A stretch of 64,000 nt of DNA from assembly GCA_019802505.1 (NCBI GenBank), contig JAFMOC010000071.1, forward strand, positions 186,001 to 250,000, read 5' to 3'. Position 1 is the stretch's first letter; each line of letters starts with the position of its first letter. Under the pieces are notes generated by a model. It did not search any database. It saw only the letters and a list, made by a program, of their open reading frames with translations, and was not told where the DNA came from. This DNA comes from Corydoras sp. C115. Taxonomy: Eukaryota > Chordata > Actinopteri > Siluriformes > Callichthyidae. This document shows, piece by piece, positions 32,001-41,940 of this stretch. Position numbers and translations under genes: made by a program.

Positions 32001-34680
32001 GTGAATGCTGATTAGAGGAAGGGTGAAACAATCAAGAAATAAACTGCAGTCACTTTTTACCTTCTTGTCCAGCATGCATTGCTGCAATTGAGGCTGTGTC
32101 AAAACAGGGTGGTGACAGCTGTCTGGTTGCCAGGCCACCTCTCGCCAATCACACGTCCTGTTGTCTGAACAGCTTAAACATGGCACAACCCAGAGTCCTG
32201 TATAAAGAGCATAGAGCAATTATAACAGCTTTATATAATACTTTCATTCATCCATTCATTCATTCATTCATTCATTATATTCCGCTGAATCCTCTATTAC
32301 GGTTGGGTTGGTTCTCTATGCCCATCCAGGGGAGAATGGTTCGGGCATTGACAGATACACCCAGGACAGGGTGCCAATACATCAGTGGCCAGCTATATAT
32401 ATTTCATGTTCTTATTCCATAACAGAAGATATGTAAATATTAAGCTGTTTTTAATGAGCTGCAGGTGGTGTAGGCTGGGTAACATCACATGACTTGGTCC
32501 ACATTAACGATTTATTAATCGTTATTAATAACACATTAATGTATTATGTGAAATTTTGAGAGGACCGAGGAATTTTTCTTTCATATAATTCAAGAAGATA
32601 AACTTGTGCTTGGTAGGTAATAGCAGAATGATAAAAAACAATATATCCTCCCTAGTGTGTTTTGTAATTTATTGTAGAGCTTTAAATATGCCATCAAAAA
32701 GTAACTCTCAACTATCAAACTGTTCTGAATAGTAAAAATTTTTATGATTTATGGTTTTAACCTGGTGAGGCTTCTAAGATAAGGGTGTTTTAGTTAAGTA
32801 TACATTAATTCACTCATGCACACTGTATGTGCCCCTCTCAACTTATTTGGGAAAATATTACATGCTCTTTTTATGTCACTTCAGCTCATTCAAATTCTCT
32901 GTAACACTTTCTATGAATCCGGTATTCATAATGCATTATAACTTATGTCATAAACCTTTGTTCATAATCACAGTCAAACATTATAATATGAACTTTTTAA
33001 AACTTTTGATCCTTTGGATGTTTAGATGTTCTTATTTAAAACAAGATGATTACACTTTACTTAAAGCTTTTATAAGTCCTTATGTACTACTACTACTGTA
33101 TGCATGCAGTCTCTTTCAAAGAGATAATTAATAACAACACTTAATGCCGGTAAAGAGATCTTATAAGGTTTTAAAAACAGTTATGAACACTTGTATAGGC
33201 ATTTTCAGGAAAAGCGTTTGTTAAACACAAACATTATGAGGCTTTATGTCGGTGGTCTATAATCAGTTAATGAACAGTTAAAACTTGTGATTTATAATGC
33301 ATTATGTCACTTTGTGTTATAAATCCTAATGGCATGTTCTTAGAAAGTGTAATTATGTAAAATCTATGGACATTAAAGGCTTATGACAAGTATTGCAAAA
33401 GTAGTATAAACAATTTATTTCATAAAATTCATTTTTAAGCACAGGAAAGGTCTACAGTCCTGATCCCTTGCTATTTTAAAATTGATGACCTGAGGTTTAC
33501 ACACTTACAAATTATATTTACACAATATCTTGCCTCATATTTTTTCAGTCAAATTTTGATGCGGGGCAGCATGGTGGCTTAGTGGTTAGCATGTTCGCCT
33601 CTCAGCACTAGGGATTCCCGGTTCGAATCCCCATCTGGGTGCAGTTTCCATGTTCTCCCCGTGTCCGCATGGGTTTCCTCCGGGTTCTCCGGTTTCCTCC
33701 CACAGTCCAAAAATATGGATCAAGTCAATTGAGTTCTCCCATGAGTTCTCCCATTGAGTTCTCCAATTTCCCCATGTAGAGTGTGTTTGTGTGCATGTCT
33801 GTGTGTGTGAGTGTGTGCCCAGCGATAGATTGGCTCCCTGTCCAGGGTGTATCTGCCCAGCGCCCGAAATGTTCTCCCCTGGATGGGCATGGGAAACCCC
33901 CCCACGACCCTAATATAGGACAAAGCGGAAGATAATGAATGAAAGGATGAAATTTTGATGCAGTAGACTGCAAAGATTATTCCCTTTGGTGGTCATTTAC
34001 AGACAAAATTTCCTTTGCTTCCAATATTTATAAAAAGAACCTGAAGCATTGACATGAATTTGAAGTGGTCAGAAGAGGTGTGCATCATTGTCAATAATAT
34101 CATGCCTGGTCAAGCGGCTCAGCCAATAAGATTTAATGACCAGAACTACCCATTTTATAAGAATGTTTATGTCCAGGGACAATAATAAAAAGAAGCAGAA
34201 CTACACAAAACTTGCATGAAGAACTGAAACAAATGCAAAAAAAAGCATTCACAGTGAAAAAAAAAAAAAGCATTAACAACAAAGATTATATAGCAACTAA
34301 AGTTATGTTTTTTGACAGTGATACCAAATAGCCTAACATCTTTATAATTATGGAAGCTAAATATTTAAATTCTACATTTTAATAAGGAACAAAACATAAG
34401 TGAGATCACATTACTCGAAAAGCATTTGCACTACTTGTTTTGTGTTCATGTGAATTATAGTACTAAGCCTTGTTTAAGACAGGGCTTTTCATCACAAATA
34501 TTTTACCAGTGGGAGTCATGTTTCTCTGCATTACAGATGGACATAGATTTGTATCCACATACCAGGTTCGTGTCCTGAAGTACAGGCCTTCACTGAAAAT
34601 TGGGGTTGAGGAAATACCTTGATTTCTGAGACTGGCTCCAGGCCACAGGGTTGGTCAGGTCGGACAACCAGACCACAGTC
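16564..34680 (-). CDS. cped1: CPED1 C-terminal half with PC-esterase domain (7 exons, 5' part missing)
   Basis: Cadherin-like and PC-esterase domain protein 1, a poorly understood vertebrate protein of about 1,000 aa predicted to enter the secretory pathway. Seven exons (34680-34563, 32197-32061, 28729-28509, 26956-26855, 25061-24974, 24792-24646, 16779-16564) with GT-AG borders join in one frame: 342 aa plus stop. Seen directly: DCGLVVRPDQPCGLEPVS; WVVPCLSCSDNRTCDWREV; VLFIGDSTNRGMMYYLMERV with the GDS motif whose Ser is the expected nucleophile of the PC-esterase/GDSL-type family; SYYPQFW; TVLVVGGVQWL; GMGFHLPVDG; TMGRYKEFLQGRCACHFHE; and YHVRGSVNKVYSEILLSRVC near the C terminus. This agrees with what I remember of human CPED1 through the same region, including position of exon joints. 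The cadherin-like domain and N terminus must lie upstream; not recognised in this window. Same orientation as wnt16 downstream. Confidence 0.92.
17193..17427 (+). repeat. tRNA-derived SINE (family A), 5' truncated
   Basis: Body and GCGGATGATAATGAATGAAT tail are present; the tRNA-like head is missing. Confidence 0.75.
21699..21995 (-). mobile_element. tRNA-derived SINE (family A) with target-site duplication
   Basis: Minus copy with ATTC/TGAA tail. Flanked by TTCAACTTATTC (21687-21698) and TTCAATTTATTC (21996-22007), an 11/12 target-site duplication. A segment of the body is deleted. Confidence 0.85.
22645..22992 (-). mobile_element. tRNA-derived SINE (family A) with target-site duplication
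   Basis: Full-length minus copy. Flanks AAAAAATGTTTT (22633-22644) and AAAAGATGTTTT (22993-23004) match 11/12. Confidence 0.85.
23712..24190. mobile_element. TIR element (family E)
   Basis: Left end AGTACAGTACATGTCAAAAG, right end GTCCAAACTTTTGACCGATA; TACTGTAGCCCACAAGCAGG hairpin block inside. Confidence 0.7.
24194..24270. repeat. GT dinucleotide microsatellite
   Basis: About 38 GT units directly at the right end of a family E element. Confidence 0.98.
24646..24792 (-). CDS. cped1: cped1 exon: GRYKEFLQGRCACHFHE segment
   Basis: Acceptor CTTTCAG|GTTGG, donor GAG|GTAAAT, phase 0 on both sides. Encodes VGVQELYEVNKIILETAKNL through GRCACHFHE. Contains the C-terminal part of the esterase fold (IDTLSITMGRYKEF) and a CxCHFH cluster. 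A strict DxxH motif, seen in some PC-esterases, is not obvious. Confidence 0.94.
24974..25061 (-). CDS. cped1: cped1 exon: GMGFHLPVDG segment
   Basis: Acceptor TTTTGCAG|GAAG (first base completes Arg), donor CTG|GTGAGT in phase 0. Encodes KKLQNILVVVKSLGMGFHLP through RSLSL. Found by splice-phase joining with both neighbours. Confidence 0.93.
25265..25510 (-). repeat. tRNA-related SINE (family C)
   Basis: Minus copy with GTGAGCACACGTGCCCGGAG and GGGAATCGAACCATGG. Confidence 0.7.
26318..26669 (-). mobile_element. tRNA-derived SINE (family A) with target-site duplication
   Basis: Full-length minus copy flanked by perfect TCCAACAACA at 26308-26317 and 26670-26679. Confidence 0.88.
26855..26956 (-). 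CDS. cped1: cped1 exon: VLVVGGVQWL strand of PC-esterase domain
   Basis: Acceptor AACAG|GTCAC supplying the third base of Arg, donor GACAG|GTAACA in phase 2. Encodes SQPLDNSPHTVLVVGGVQWL through MQQVLD(R). Too short to show as a long open frame; found by joining phases with its neighbours. Confidence 0.92.
27150..27327 (+). repeat. LINE-type 3' end
   Basis: Ends CCAGGGATTAATAAAGTATT plus ATTCTG repeats, the common 3' terminus of fish non-LTR retrotransposons. No coding frame remains. Confidence 0.6.
27708..28082 (-). mobile_element. Solo-LTR-like block
   Basis: GC-rich island in AT-rich DNA. Read on the minus strand it starts TGTAACAGGTGCC and ends GTGACGAACA (TG...CA), with AATAAAATAGCG as a poly(A) signal about 110 bp before the end. 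A 22-base perfect palindrome with two E-boxes lies at 28058-28079, just inside the 5' end. No matching target-site duplication found, so the exact ends are uncertain. Confidence 0.5.
28083..28345 (+). repeat. Dispersed repeat with CAGCCAATCAGATTT core, copy 2
   Basis: Shares CTGCAATCTAGTG, GTCAATAATGTCACGGCTGG and the core TTAGCCAATCAGATTTAAGG with 185-437 and 34062-34165. Confidence 0.6.
28509..28729 (-). CDS. cped1: cped1 exon: PC-esterase GDS motif
   Basis: Acceptor TTTTAAG|GTACTG in phase 0, donor GAAAG|GTTTGT in phase 2. Encodes VLFIGDSTNRGMMYYLMERV through LEQLIE(R). Contains the GDS nucleophile motif, NST sequon and SYSYYPQFW. It is immediately preceded in the protein by CMLDKK, giving the continuous strand MLDKKVLFIGDS. 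Confidence 0.95.
28779..28858 (+). repeat. tRNA-derived SINE (family A), head half of a split copy
   Basis: A-box and B-box region with GGTGGCTTAGTGGTAGG and CCAGTTCGAGTTCC, ending at AATCTAGGTGGAGTTATCATG. The matching body resumes at 29580. Confidence 0.75.
28859..29579. mobile_element. Insertion (about 720 bp) splitting a SINE
   Basis: Sequence between two collinear halves of a SINE. It holds TA and TG microsatellites and related GCGGGACA-type motifs near both ends (28916 and 29536). No coding potential. Element class unknown. Confidence 0.5.
28961..29036. repeat. Compound TA / TG microsatellite
   Basis: About 21 bp of TA followed by about 55 bp of TG, inside the insertion that splits a SINE. 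Confidence 0.98.
29580..29826 (+). repeat. tRNA-derived SINE (family A), body half of a split copy
   Basis: Begins AATCTGGGTGGAGTTTCCATG, overlapping in content the last 21 bases of the head half, and ends GCGGAAGATAATGGATGG. Contains an internal deletion and a C16-type tract. Confidence 0.75.
29942..30471 (+). repeat. Tandem duplication, unit 1 (530 bp, contains SINE family B)
   Basis: Near identical to 30472-31003. Contains a SINE (about 30001-30196) with GGTTTCAAATCCCAGG B-box, CCTTGAGCAAGGCCCTTAAC, and the LINE-like tail CGCTTTGGATAAAAGCATCT. Confidence 0.9.
30472..31003 (+). repeat. Tandem duplication, unit 2 (contains SINE family B)
   Basis: Repeats unit 1 at an offset of 530. I count three substitutions plus a longer G-run (about 30970-30979), i.e. 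roughly 99% identity, so very recent. Confidence 0.9.
32061..32197 (-). CDS. cped1: cped1 exon: cysteine-rich CSDNRTCDW segment
   Basis: Acceptor TATACAG|GACTC (two bases complete the split Gly), donor AAG|GTAAAA in phase 0. Encodes LWVVPCLSCSDNRTCDWREV through QQCMLDKK. CSDNRTCDWRE is among the best conserved stretches of CPED1 and carries an N-glycosylation sequon (NRT). Confidence 0.93.
32242..32392 (-). repeat. tRNA-derived SINE (family A), tail half
   Basis: ATTC-rich tail and CCATCCAGGGGAGAATGG body; the head is missing. Confidence 0.7.
32901..33400. mobile_element. Long-TIR foldback element (family D), 3' truncated
   Basis: Starts GTAACACTTTCTATGAATCC and continues with the shared internal blocks, but lacks the right TIR. 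Confidence 0.7.
33563..33949 (+). mobile_element. tRNA-derived SINE (family A) with 12-bp target-site duplication
   Basis: Full-length plus copy: TTAGTGGTTAGCATG A-box, CCGGTTCGAATCCCC B-box, GCGGAAGATAATGAATGAA tail. Perfect AAATTTTGATGC at 33551-33562 and 33950-33961. Confidence 0.92.
34062..34165 (+). repeat. Dispersed repeat with CAGCCAATAAGATTT core, copy 3
   Basis: GAGGTGTGCATCATTGTCAA and GCTCAGCCAATAAGATTTAA match copy 2 in order. Confidence 0.6.
34563..34680 (-). CDS. cped1: cped1 exon: DCGL segment before the PC-esterase domain
   Basis: Acceptor TTTACAG|GAC in phase 0, donor CCTG|GTATGT in phase 1. Encodes DCGLVVRPDQPCGLEPVSEI through TSGHEP plus the first base of Gly. First recognised exon of cped1 in the window. 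A second frame of the same exon reads open for a while but hits a stop and fails to join the next exon, so it was not used. Confidence 0.85.
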
Positions 34681-35035
34681 CTGTAAATAAATAATAATAA
34701 AACAGAAAAAAAAACTTTGAAGCAAGTGTAATTATAAATATAACAAAGTGTAAAGCCAAAATTGCTTATGCTTTATTGTATTCATTACATACGTTATTAG
34801 TTAATTCCATTTCTTCTTGTGTATTTCATATACTGTTGTTTATCTGTTTTTTTTCTATACATTTAATCAGTGTCGTGTACTCTGTTCTTAAATAAAAAAG
34901 ACCAAAACTGATCAGGTACTTCTTAAATGGTGGATCAAGCCCTGCAGTGACACTTACATGGTAAAAATACACTACACTGTCAATGATGATCAGAATCAGA
35001 ATATTTTATTAATCCCTGGAGTGAGAACCCAAAGA

Positions 35036-35278
35036 TTTCATGTTCTCCCCGTGTTTTCTCTACGTTCCTTCCAGGGTTCAAAAACATTCAAGGTAAATCT
35101 AATGCTCTAAATTTACACCACATATAGTGGGCTGTTTGTGTGTGTGTGAGTGAGTGTGTTCCCAGCGTTAGGATGGCGCCCTGCCCAGCACCCAACAAGT
35201 TGTTCTCTGAATGGGCATGGGGAACCCCCACAACCCTAGTAGAGGATTAAGCAGAAGATAAGGAATGAATGAATGAAT
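35036..35278 (+). repeat. tRNA-derived SINE (family A), 5' truncated
   Basis: Body and GAATGAATGAATGAAT tail only. Confidence 0.75.
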
Positions 35279-35306
35279 TTACATAATAATACATTGGCTA
35301 TTACTG

Positions 35307-35640
35307 GGTGGCACAGTTGCTTAGTGTTTAGGGTGTTTGCCTTTCAACACTGGTTATCCGGGTTCAAATCCTGATCTGGGTGGGTTTTCTACAGGTTCTC
35401 CAATTTCCTCCCTCAGTCCAAAACATTGATTTAAAGTAATCGACTGCTCTGAGTTGCCCCTATCTAAATTTCCCTTATATAGAATGTGAGTATGTGTTAG
35501 AATGTGTGCCCAGTGATGGATTGGTTCCCTGTCCTAGGTGTATTAGCCAAGTGCCAGAAATGTTTTCCCCTGGATGGGCATGGTAGTAGCAGTAGATAAT
35601 GAGAGTGTAGATAATTTAAGCAGTAGATAATGAGATGATA
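35307..35640 (+). repeat. tRNA-derived SINE (family A)
   Basis: Plus copy immediately after another copy in the same orientation; tail degenerate (AGTAGATAATGAGA repeats). Confidence 0.75.
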
Positions 35641-36416
35641 TTATATATAACTGTTATTACATAAATGCCATAAGTCAAATAAACCTCTTAAGTCTTCAAA
35701 ATATAACCTTTGTATTTAAATGTGTAGTGGATGTCTTTACTTGAGTGAGTAAGCTCAAGTTAATATCTTAAAGTTTAGCATTAACTACTTAGGGAGCTTA
35801 CATATTTACTGGTCTATATTAATTATATCATTATGACGTTTTGTAAAGCAATTATCACCATGCTATCAGTCCATCTCTAAATTCTTTACTCAGCGACCTG
35901 CTTGATTAGGCTCATCCATCACATCTCAAGATGAGCTTTATCCAGGCAGACAGTCACTGTACTGTGCATCATGGAAAAATCCCATTGACCATGTTTGTAT
36001 GCAATTTGAAGCCTGATTTCCTTCTTGAATTGGAAACAAACTTTCCATCTGCAGTTTAAACAGTGAGTGAAAATTGCCATCCTGTGCACTGTAATGCTGC
36101 AAACATATTTTGTTTAGATTTTTTTTCTAAATGCACACATTTAATAAAGCCAACATCACTGAAATAACCCCTTTCCTGTAGTGTGTCAAAGGAAATCTTG
36201 TGGTTTTAGGATTATTTACCTCATCACTAACCCTGGATCCATTCTATAGGAAACTGGTATTGTCATTGAGCATCAACTTTTACTTTTACTATGCCACTTT
36301 ACTTTTATTTCATTGCCTGTTTTTGGTACTTTTAGTTTAATTTTAATGCACTTATTGTTATATTTTTATTTCTTCTTTTGTATATATAAACACGACTAAT
36401 GGAGCATCTGTAAAAT

Positions 36417-36463
36417 CTACAATTTCCCCCAGGTGATTAATAAATTATTCTGATTCTGATCCA
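36417..36463 (+). repeat. LINE-type 3' tail
   Basis: CCCCCAGGTGATTAATAAAT followed by ATTCTGATTCTGAT; a related minus-strand tail is at 34986-35022. Confidence 0.5.
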
Positions 36464-37167
36464 TATTCTAATACTGGTTATCAAGGATTCAAGGTAATTT
36501 TAAGAAAATGGCATCAATGAGGCCTGATCATCTGCCACTGGGCCAAGTGAAAGCTGCCATGTCTGATTTTTCTAAAAGCCTATTACCTGCTCAGCCACAT
36601 AACCCACTCTTACATCACCAACTTCACCTGCGACTTTACACAGAGGCTTCACGTGGCCATGTTACATTCCCCACTGCCTCGCTGCTGCTCTCAACAAAGT
36701 GCCACAAGACAACTTAACAGGGATTTTCTTGTTCATACCTGTGGTCAGTGTATCCGCACAAACACAAGCGGACTTTTTGATTCGGCCCAGGGCCACATAA
36801 ATCAGAGCAGTCAGTCAGAGGAAAGCTGATCGGCCCTTTTCTTCTGAGAGCCCTAAACCTCGCACCCTTGTGCCAAAGAAAAACGTTTGTAATTACAGTA
36901 CTTTTAGACGTGGGACCATTTTTCTTTCTTCTAGCCCGCTTCTGCTTTCATGTGCCATCTTTCCATTTGCTAAGTCAGTTTGGTATGATATTTTTCTTTA
37001 CTTAGTAGAGGTAACAAATCAATATGATTTGGGTGAATATGCTTTATAGATATTTAAGTAATGAAGTACGTTCTATAAAACCTCTCAAACAGCATTTAAC
37101 CAAAGTACTACAGATAAAAATAAATTGCTAAAAATATATATTTTAGCATACAAGATGCATTTAAGTA

Positions 37168-37575
37168 TGTACACTCACTGTACATTGTGTAGTCCATCTG
37201 TTTCTCTATATACTTATTTAATTTTAGTCTGGTCTCTGATAGGACCCAGAGGCCACAGAGCAAGTATTATTAGGGTGGTGGATGATGGTATGAGTGGATC
37301 AGACACCTGCATGTTTTAAATGGTGTACTATTGTCTGTCCAAAAGCACTGCTGTGTCTGATCCACTCACACCACCACAACATACAACACCACTACAACAC
37401 CACCATCCTAATACCTCCTCTGTTGGGGGTCTTGATCATTGGTTTACAAACAGGCAGACTAACAATATATGTAGAGAAGCAGATTTCAGAGAACAATCTA
37501 TGATCAGTGGAACTAAAAAAATTGACAGTGAGTCTAGAATGAGATGTGTCTTATAAAATGGCAGGTGAGTGTATG
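37168..37575. repeat. Family E-related foldback repeat
   Basis: GTAGTCCATCTGTTTCTCTA block and two 16-base inverted arms, TGAGTGGATCAGACAC (37291-37306) and GTGTCTGATCCACTCA (37353-37368). Confidence 0.6.
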
Positions 37576-38054
37576 TATTTTTATTTCTTGCTCATGTCAA
37601 TGCTGCATTTATTGAATAAAAAAAAAACTCACATGCCATTAGTTAAAAAAGGTCAATAAACACATGGAATTTGACCTGGGATGCTTAATCATTTGGTCAG
37701 AACTTGTTGTATATATATACATATATGAATATGTACAGTACTGCACACATTTTCAAAGAGTTGGTCAAAGTTAAAAATATAAGACTATGTTTTACTGTTT
37801 TGTGAAACAAAATATATCTGAAAATCATTCCATGCATCACTAAAGTTCATATAAACATTTAAGCTGACTGGAATTCTAAACACTGCATGAATATGGTTTT
37901 AAAACTGTTCACAATTTATGACTCAACACTGCAATGATGTTAAAAATAAAAATGGAATGTAGATTTACTTGTGATTTTTTTTGTGATGAGCACTGCATGG
38001 TGGTAATTTTGGACCAACTGCATGAGGTACAAAATCACACCAGACAAATGATAG

Positions 38055-38748
38055 TGGTAACACTTTCTATGAATCAGGAATCCGTAATGCATTATAAGTG
38101 CATTTATAAAGCTTTATAAACAATTCATAATGCTTAACTTGTGTCATAAGCCTTTGGTAGTGTACATAAATGTTCACAATCATAGTCAAACATTATTATA
38201 ACAATTTCACATAAGGTTTTTATAACACAAAGTGACAAAATGCATAATAATATGAACTTATTCAAATGTTTGATTTGTTGGATGTTCAGACAATATTACT
38301 TAATACAAGATGATTACACTTTACTTACACTCTGTAAAAAACATATATAAGCATTTGTAAGTCATTATGTATTACTATGTATGCAGTCTCTTTCAGAGAG
38401 GTAATGAATGACAACAATTTACGTTATGCCAAAATGAGAAACATTTATTAGCCTTATAGAATTATTTTCAGGAAAAGTGTTCGTTTATGAGGCTTTAAGT
38501 CGCTGGTCTCTAGAATAAGTTGATAAACAGTTAAAATATATATTTTATAATGCATAATGTCACTCTGTGTTATAAAGCCTTATGGTATGTACTTGTAACA
38601 CTTTATGAATGCAGTTATGACACAAGTTATTATCTATTGACATTAACAAAGGTTTATGACAAGTATTATAATGCATTATGAATATTTCATAAAGCTTCAT
38701 AAATATGTTAATAATGCATTATGAATACCAGATTTTGTTAAAGTGTTA
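38055..38748. mobile_element. Long-TIR foldback element (family D), complete
   Basis: Starts GGTAACACTTTCTATGAATC and ends in the inverted form (ATAATGCATTATGAATACCA to TTAAAGTGTTA). The two ends are inverted repeats of about 60 bp. No transposase frame: a MITE-like element. Confidence 0.8.
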
Positions 38749-39121
38749 GCACAAAAGCTTATTACAGTTATTACGAAGCATTACAAATACTTTATAAAGC
38801 TTTATAAATGTGTTAATAATGCATTATGAACACCGGATTTCAGTGTTAGGTAAATAATGACAACACTTTACTTTATTCCTGTAAAGAGAGCTTATAAGCT
38901 TTTATAAACAGTTATGAGCCTTTATAAAGTCATTTTCAGGAAAAGGCTTCATGTCGCTAGTATCTATAATAAGTTAATGAACAGATAAAATATATAATTT
39001 ATTAAGTATTATGTCACTTTGTGTTATAAAGATTTCTGGCATGGCATTAACAAAGGCTTATAAAGCTTTATAAATGTGTTAATAATGCATTATAAATATC
39101 ATATTTAAGTAAAGTGTTACC
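38749..39121. mobile_element. Family D right-end fragments
   Basis: A second right TIR ending near 38848 and a third block ending TAAGTAAAGTGTTACC at 39121, giving three right ends in a row. Confidence 0.65.
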
Positions 39122-41554
39122 ATAATAGTTTATAACTTATAACACAAAAAACTTATAACACAAAAAAACTTTATATAAATAAATACATTTTAACTTGGAC
39201 CCCAGTCTCTTCAGCAAGTCAGTGCAGTGCAGAAAAATAAACATGCTCAAAGCACAAAACAAACTGCTGAGGTTGACCAGTAACTGTGAGGGATGCCAGA
39301 TCCAAAATAATCATTTTAAATGTAAAATGGGTAAAATATAAGTTAAAATACTAGAGGCTTAATAGGATATTAAATAAAAGAGGAATAAATAAATAAAAGA
39401 GGTTAAAAGCTTAAATTAAATAATTTCATTGAAATTCATGAGGAATTAATAGTTGGAGATGGGTTGAGGTTTGGCATTAAGAAGTCACTCAGGTCAGTTT
39501 CAACAAATGCATTTCAAATGAAATAGAACTATAATCTTCAGTGATCAAAGCAAAAGCTTAAACCAAACTGATAAAGCTATTGAAATACTTTAGGCCATTA
39601 GATCATGCTGTCTGGAGTCATTGCAGCACCTGCTGTAGAGGCAACTTGAATTAAGCCTTTTATAGTCCTTAAAACCCAAGACATGAGGCTTTAGTTTATC
39701 CATCACAAGAGCTTTGAGGAAGAAAATATGTGTGTCTCAAAGCATTACCATAATATGTGTGTTTCAAAGCATTACCATAATAAACGGTCAAAGTATGTGT
39801 TAAGTTGCTTTCATAGCAGAAATAAATAAATAAAATAATTAACAATAATATGGTTCTAATATGTGAAAACCAGTGTGGTTCCAGACATATATTGGTTAGT
39901 ATGCATTTTAGTATAAAGTATAGTTATTATACAGCTATTATACAGTGATTATATACAGTAGTTTTATGTGTTTTGTAATATAGTGGACAGTAAATGGAAT
40001 TTATATTTTTTATTACATATTATTTTAAAATCACCAATATAATTTACATTCTGATGCCCTAATAGTAAATAATAGAACTAATTTAGGCACAGTGACATAA
40101 AAACAAAAAAAGTAATAAAAGTCATCGTTAGAAAAAAATCAAAACAACCAGAGAGATGAATGACAGAGTTTCAAAGGATATGGGGCATTCCATTCAACTT
40201 TTTCAGATAGCATTATACAATGAGTAGTTCCAGTACTGAAATCTGAGAAGGTTTTCCAGCCATGAATTTATTGACAATAATGCCTCTAACCCCTTCACAA
40301 TCGAATCAATGCACCAGGTTATTTAAAAAAATATTGGAAACAAGGGAAATTAAGTCTGTAAATGGAGATCGGCATGAATAACTTTACTAAACGAAGATGC
40401 TAGAGCAACATTCTTGCGGGCATCTGACAACAAAAACGAAAACGCTCCAAACCGAACTGCTCTTTCTAACCATCAAAGAAATGTTCGAATGTGGTAGAAT
40501 ATAATTTAAAACCATGTACTATTACTATTAATATTGACAGATTAAAATAAACAGCCAGAATCCCGTTGCTATCAATATTTACTGTAAAAATCACACTAGA
40601 TTACATTGTGGAAGACCAATTTAATTAATAATCTTGGCTTAAATAAACATGTATTTTTTATAGTTTTTAACAAGCATTAGGTCACTCCAACAACTCCTCC
40701 TTTCCATGATTAATTCATAATAATGCATTCATCTCATCACCTATTGTTTTAAAAATACAAAAAACACAAATTGCCACAAAGCTCTACATGGAATGTTATT
40801 GAGCAATATGTCTTTGTCTCAAAATAAATCCAAAACATTCATTTCAAAGCAGAACAAATCAAAAACGAATATTGAAATCACTAAGCCAATCCCTCAAAAC
40901 CTATTCATTCTGGCATTTCCTTTAATTAATGTTTGTGTTTCAAATGGATGGTGAATAGCATAATCTGACTGGAGTACAACTGCTGTTCTCGTCCATCTGC
41001 GGTCACTCACATAGCCTTTGTTGTGACAAAGTGAAGTGGCCTTACAAAGAGTATCTCATTTAATCCTATAGAAATAGGATTAGAACAAAATAAATGGCAT
41101 CTGTGATCTGATTTATGGATTTGGGGATTATAGCTAATCCTCTACTCTTTAGTTTACTCTTTTTGTATTTTTAAATTGAGCAGCTGGAAAAATCATAACT
41201 TATGACAAAAGTTATTGAAGTAGCTGAAACTATAGATATTTCAAAGTCCCAGTAATAGTAACAGCTTTGAAATACTGTGGCTGAAAGCCTGAGCTTAGCA
41301 GAACAAGTGATCAACAGATGCTTGTTATAAAGGGAAGGAAATATAAGATTCCCTCATAGTTCAGACATACAGACAGAGAACTGGGTATAAAGGCAAAAAG
41401 CCAAATGATATGTGTCATATTTATTGCAGTAAGTACATTTTTTACAATGAATTGCCTTTTTTTTTTAACAAAATTGCATTATATATATTTACTGCTTTAT
41501 CAGCGGAATGATTTTCCCACATTAAGTGCTTGCTGCGACTTCCAAGGGTAAACA

Positions 41555-41798
41555 AACCATCCATCCATCCATCCATCCATCTATTATCTTTTGCTTTATC
41601 CTCTACTAGGGTCTCTTGGGGGGGGGGTCCCATGCCAATCCAGGGGAGAACGTTTCGGGTGCTGGGCAGATACATCCAGAACAGGGTGCTAATCTATTGC
41701 TGGGCACACACTCACTCACACAGACACATACACAAACACACTCTATATGGGGCAATTTGGAGAATTCAATTGACCTTGATCCATGTTTTTGGACTGCC
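41555..41798 (-). repeat. tRNA-derived SINE (family A), head missing
   Basis: CCAT-repeat tail, body through CCATGTTTTTGGACTG; the tRNA-like head is absent. Confidence 0.75.
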
Positions 41799-41940
41799 CC
41801 TGTTTTTTGTTGCTTGCCCCTTTAACATTATTATTACTAATAACATTTAAATGTAAGTATGGGCCCTTTAATTTCAAAGCACTTTATATCTTTATAGCTT
41901 AAACACTGGATATCACAAATAATAATTATAATATACATTA

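Larger units (their letters stand above)
28730..32060 (-). other. cped1: cped1 intron with split SINE and tandem duplication
   Basis: Contains a SINE split into 28779-28858 and 29580-29826, TA/TG microsatellites (28961-29036), a 530-bp tandem duplication (29942-31003) and about 1 kb of very AT-rich unique sequence (31010-32050). Confidence 0.8.
32198..34562 (-). other. cped1: cped1 intron with SINE and TIR element
   Basis: Contains a truncated SINE (32242-32392), a partial long-TIR element (32901-33400), a full SINE with a 12-bp target-site duplication (33563-33949) and a dispersed repeat (34062-34165). Confidence 0.8.

Noticed and set aside
34563..34680. Alternative reading of the DCGL exon (TVVWLSDLTNPVAWSQ)
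   Set aside because: Attractive, but it meets a stop before the donor and cannot join the next exon in frame, while the DCGL frame does and matches CPED1.
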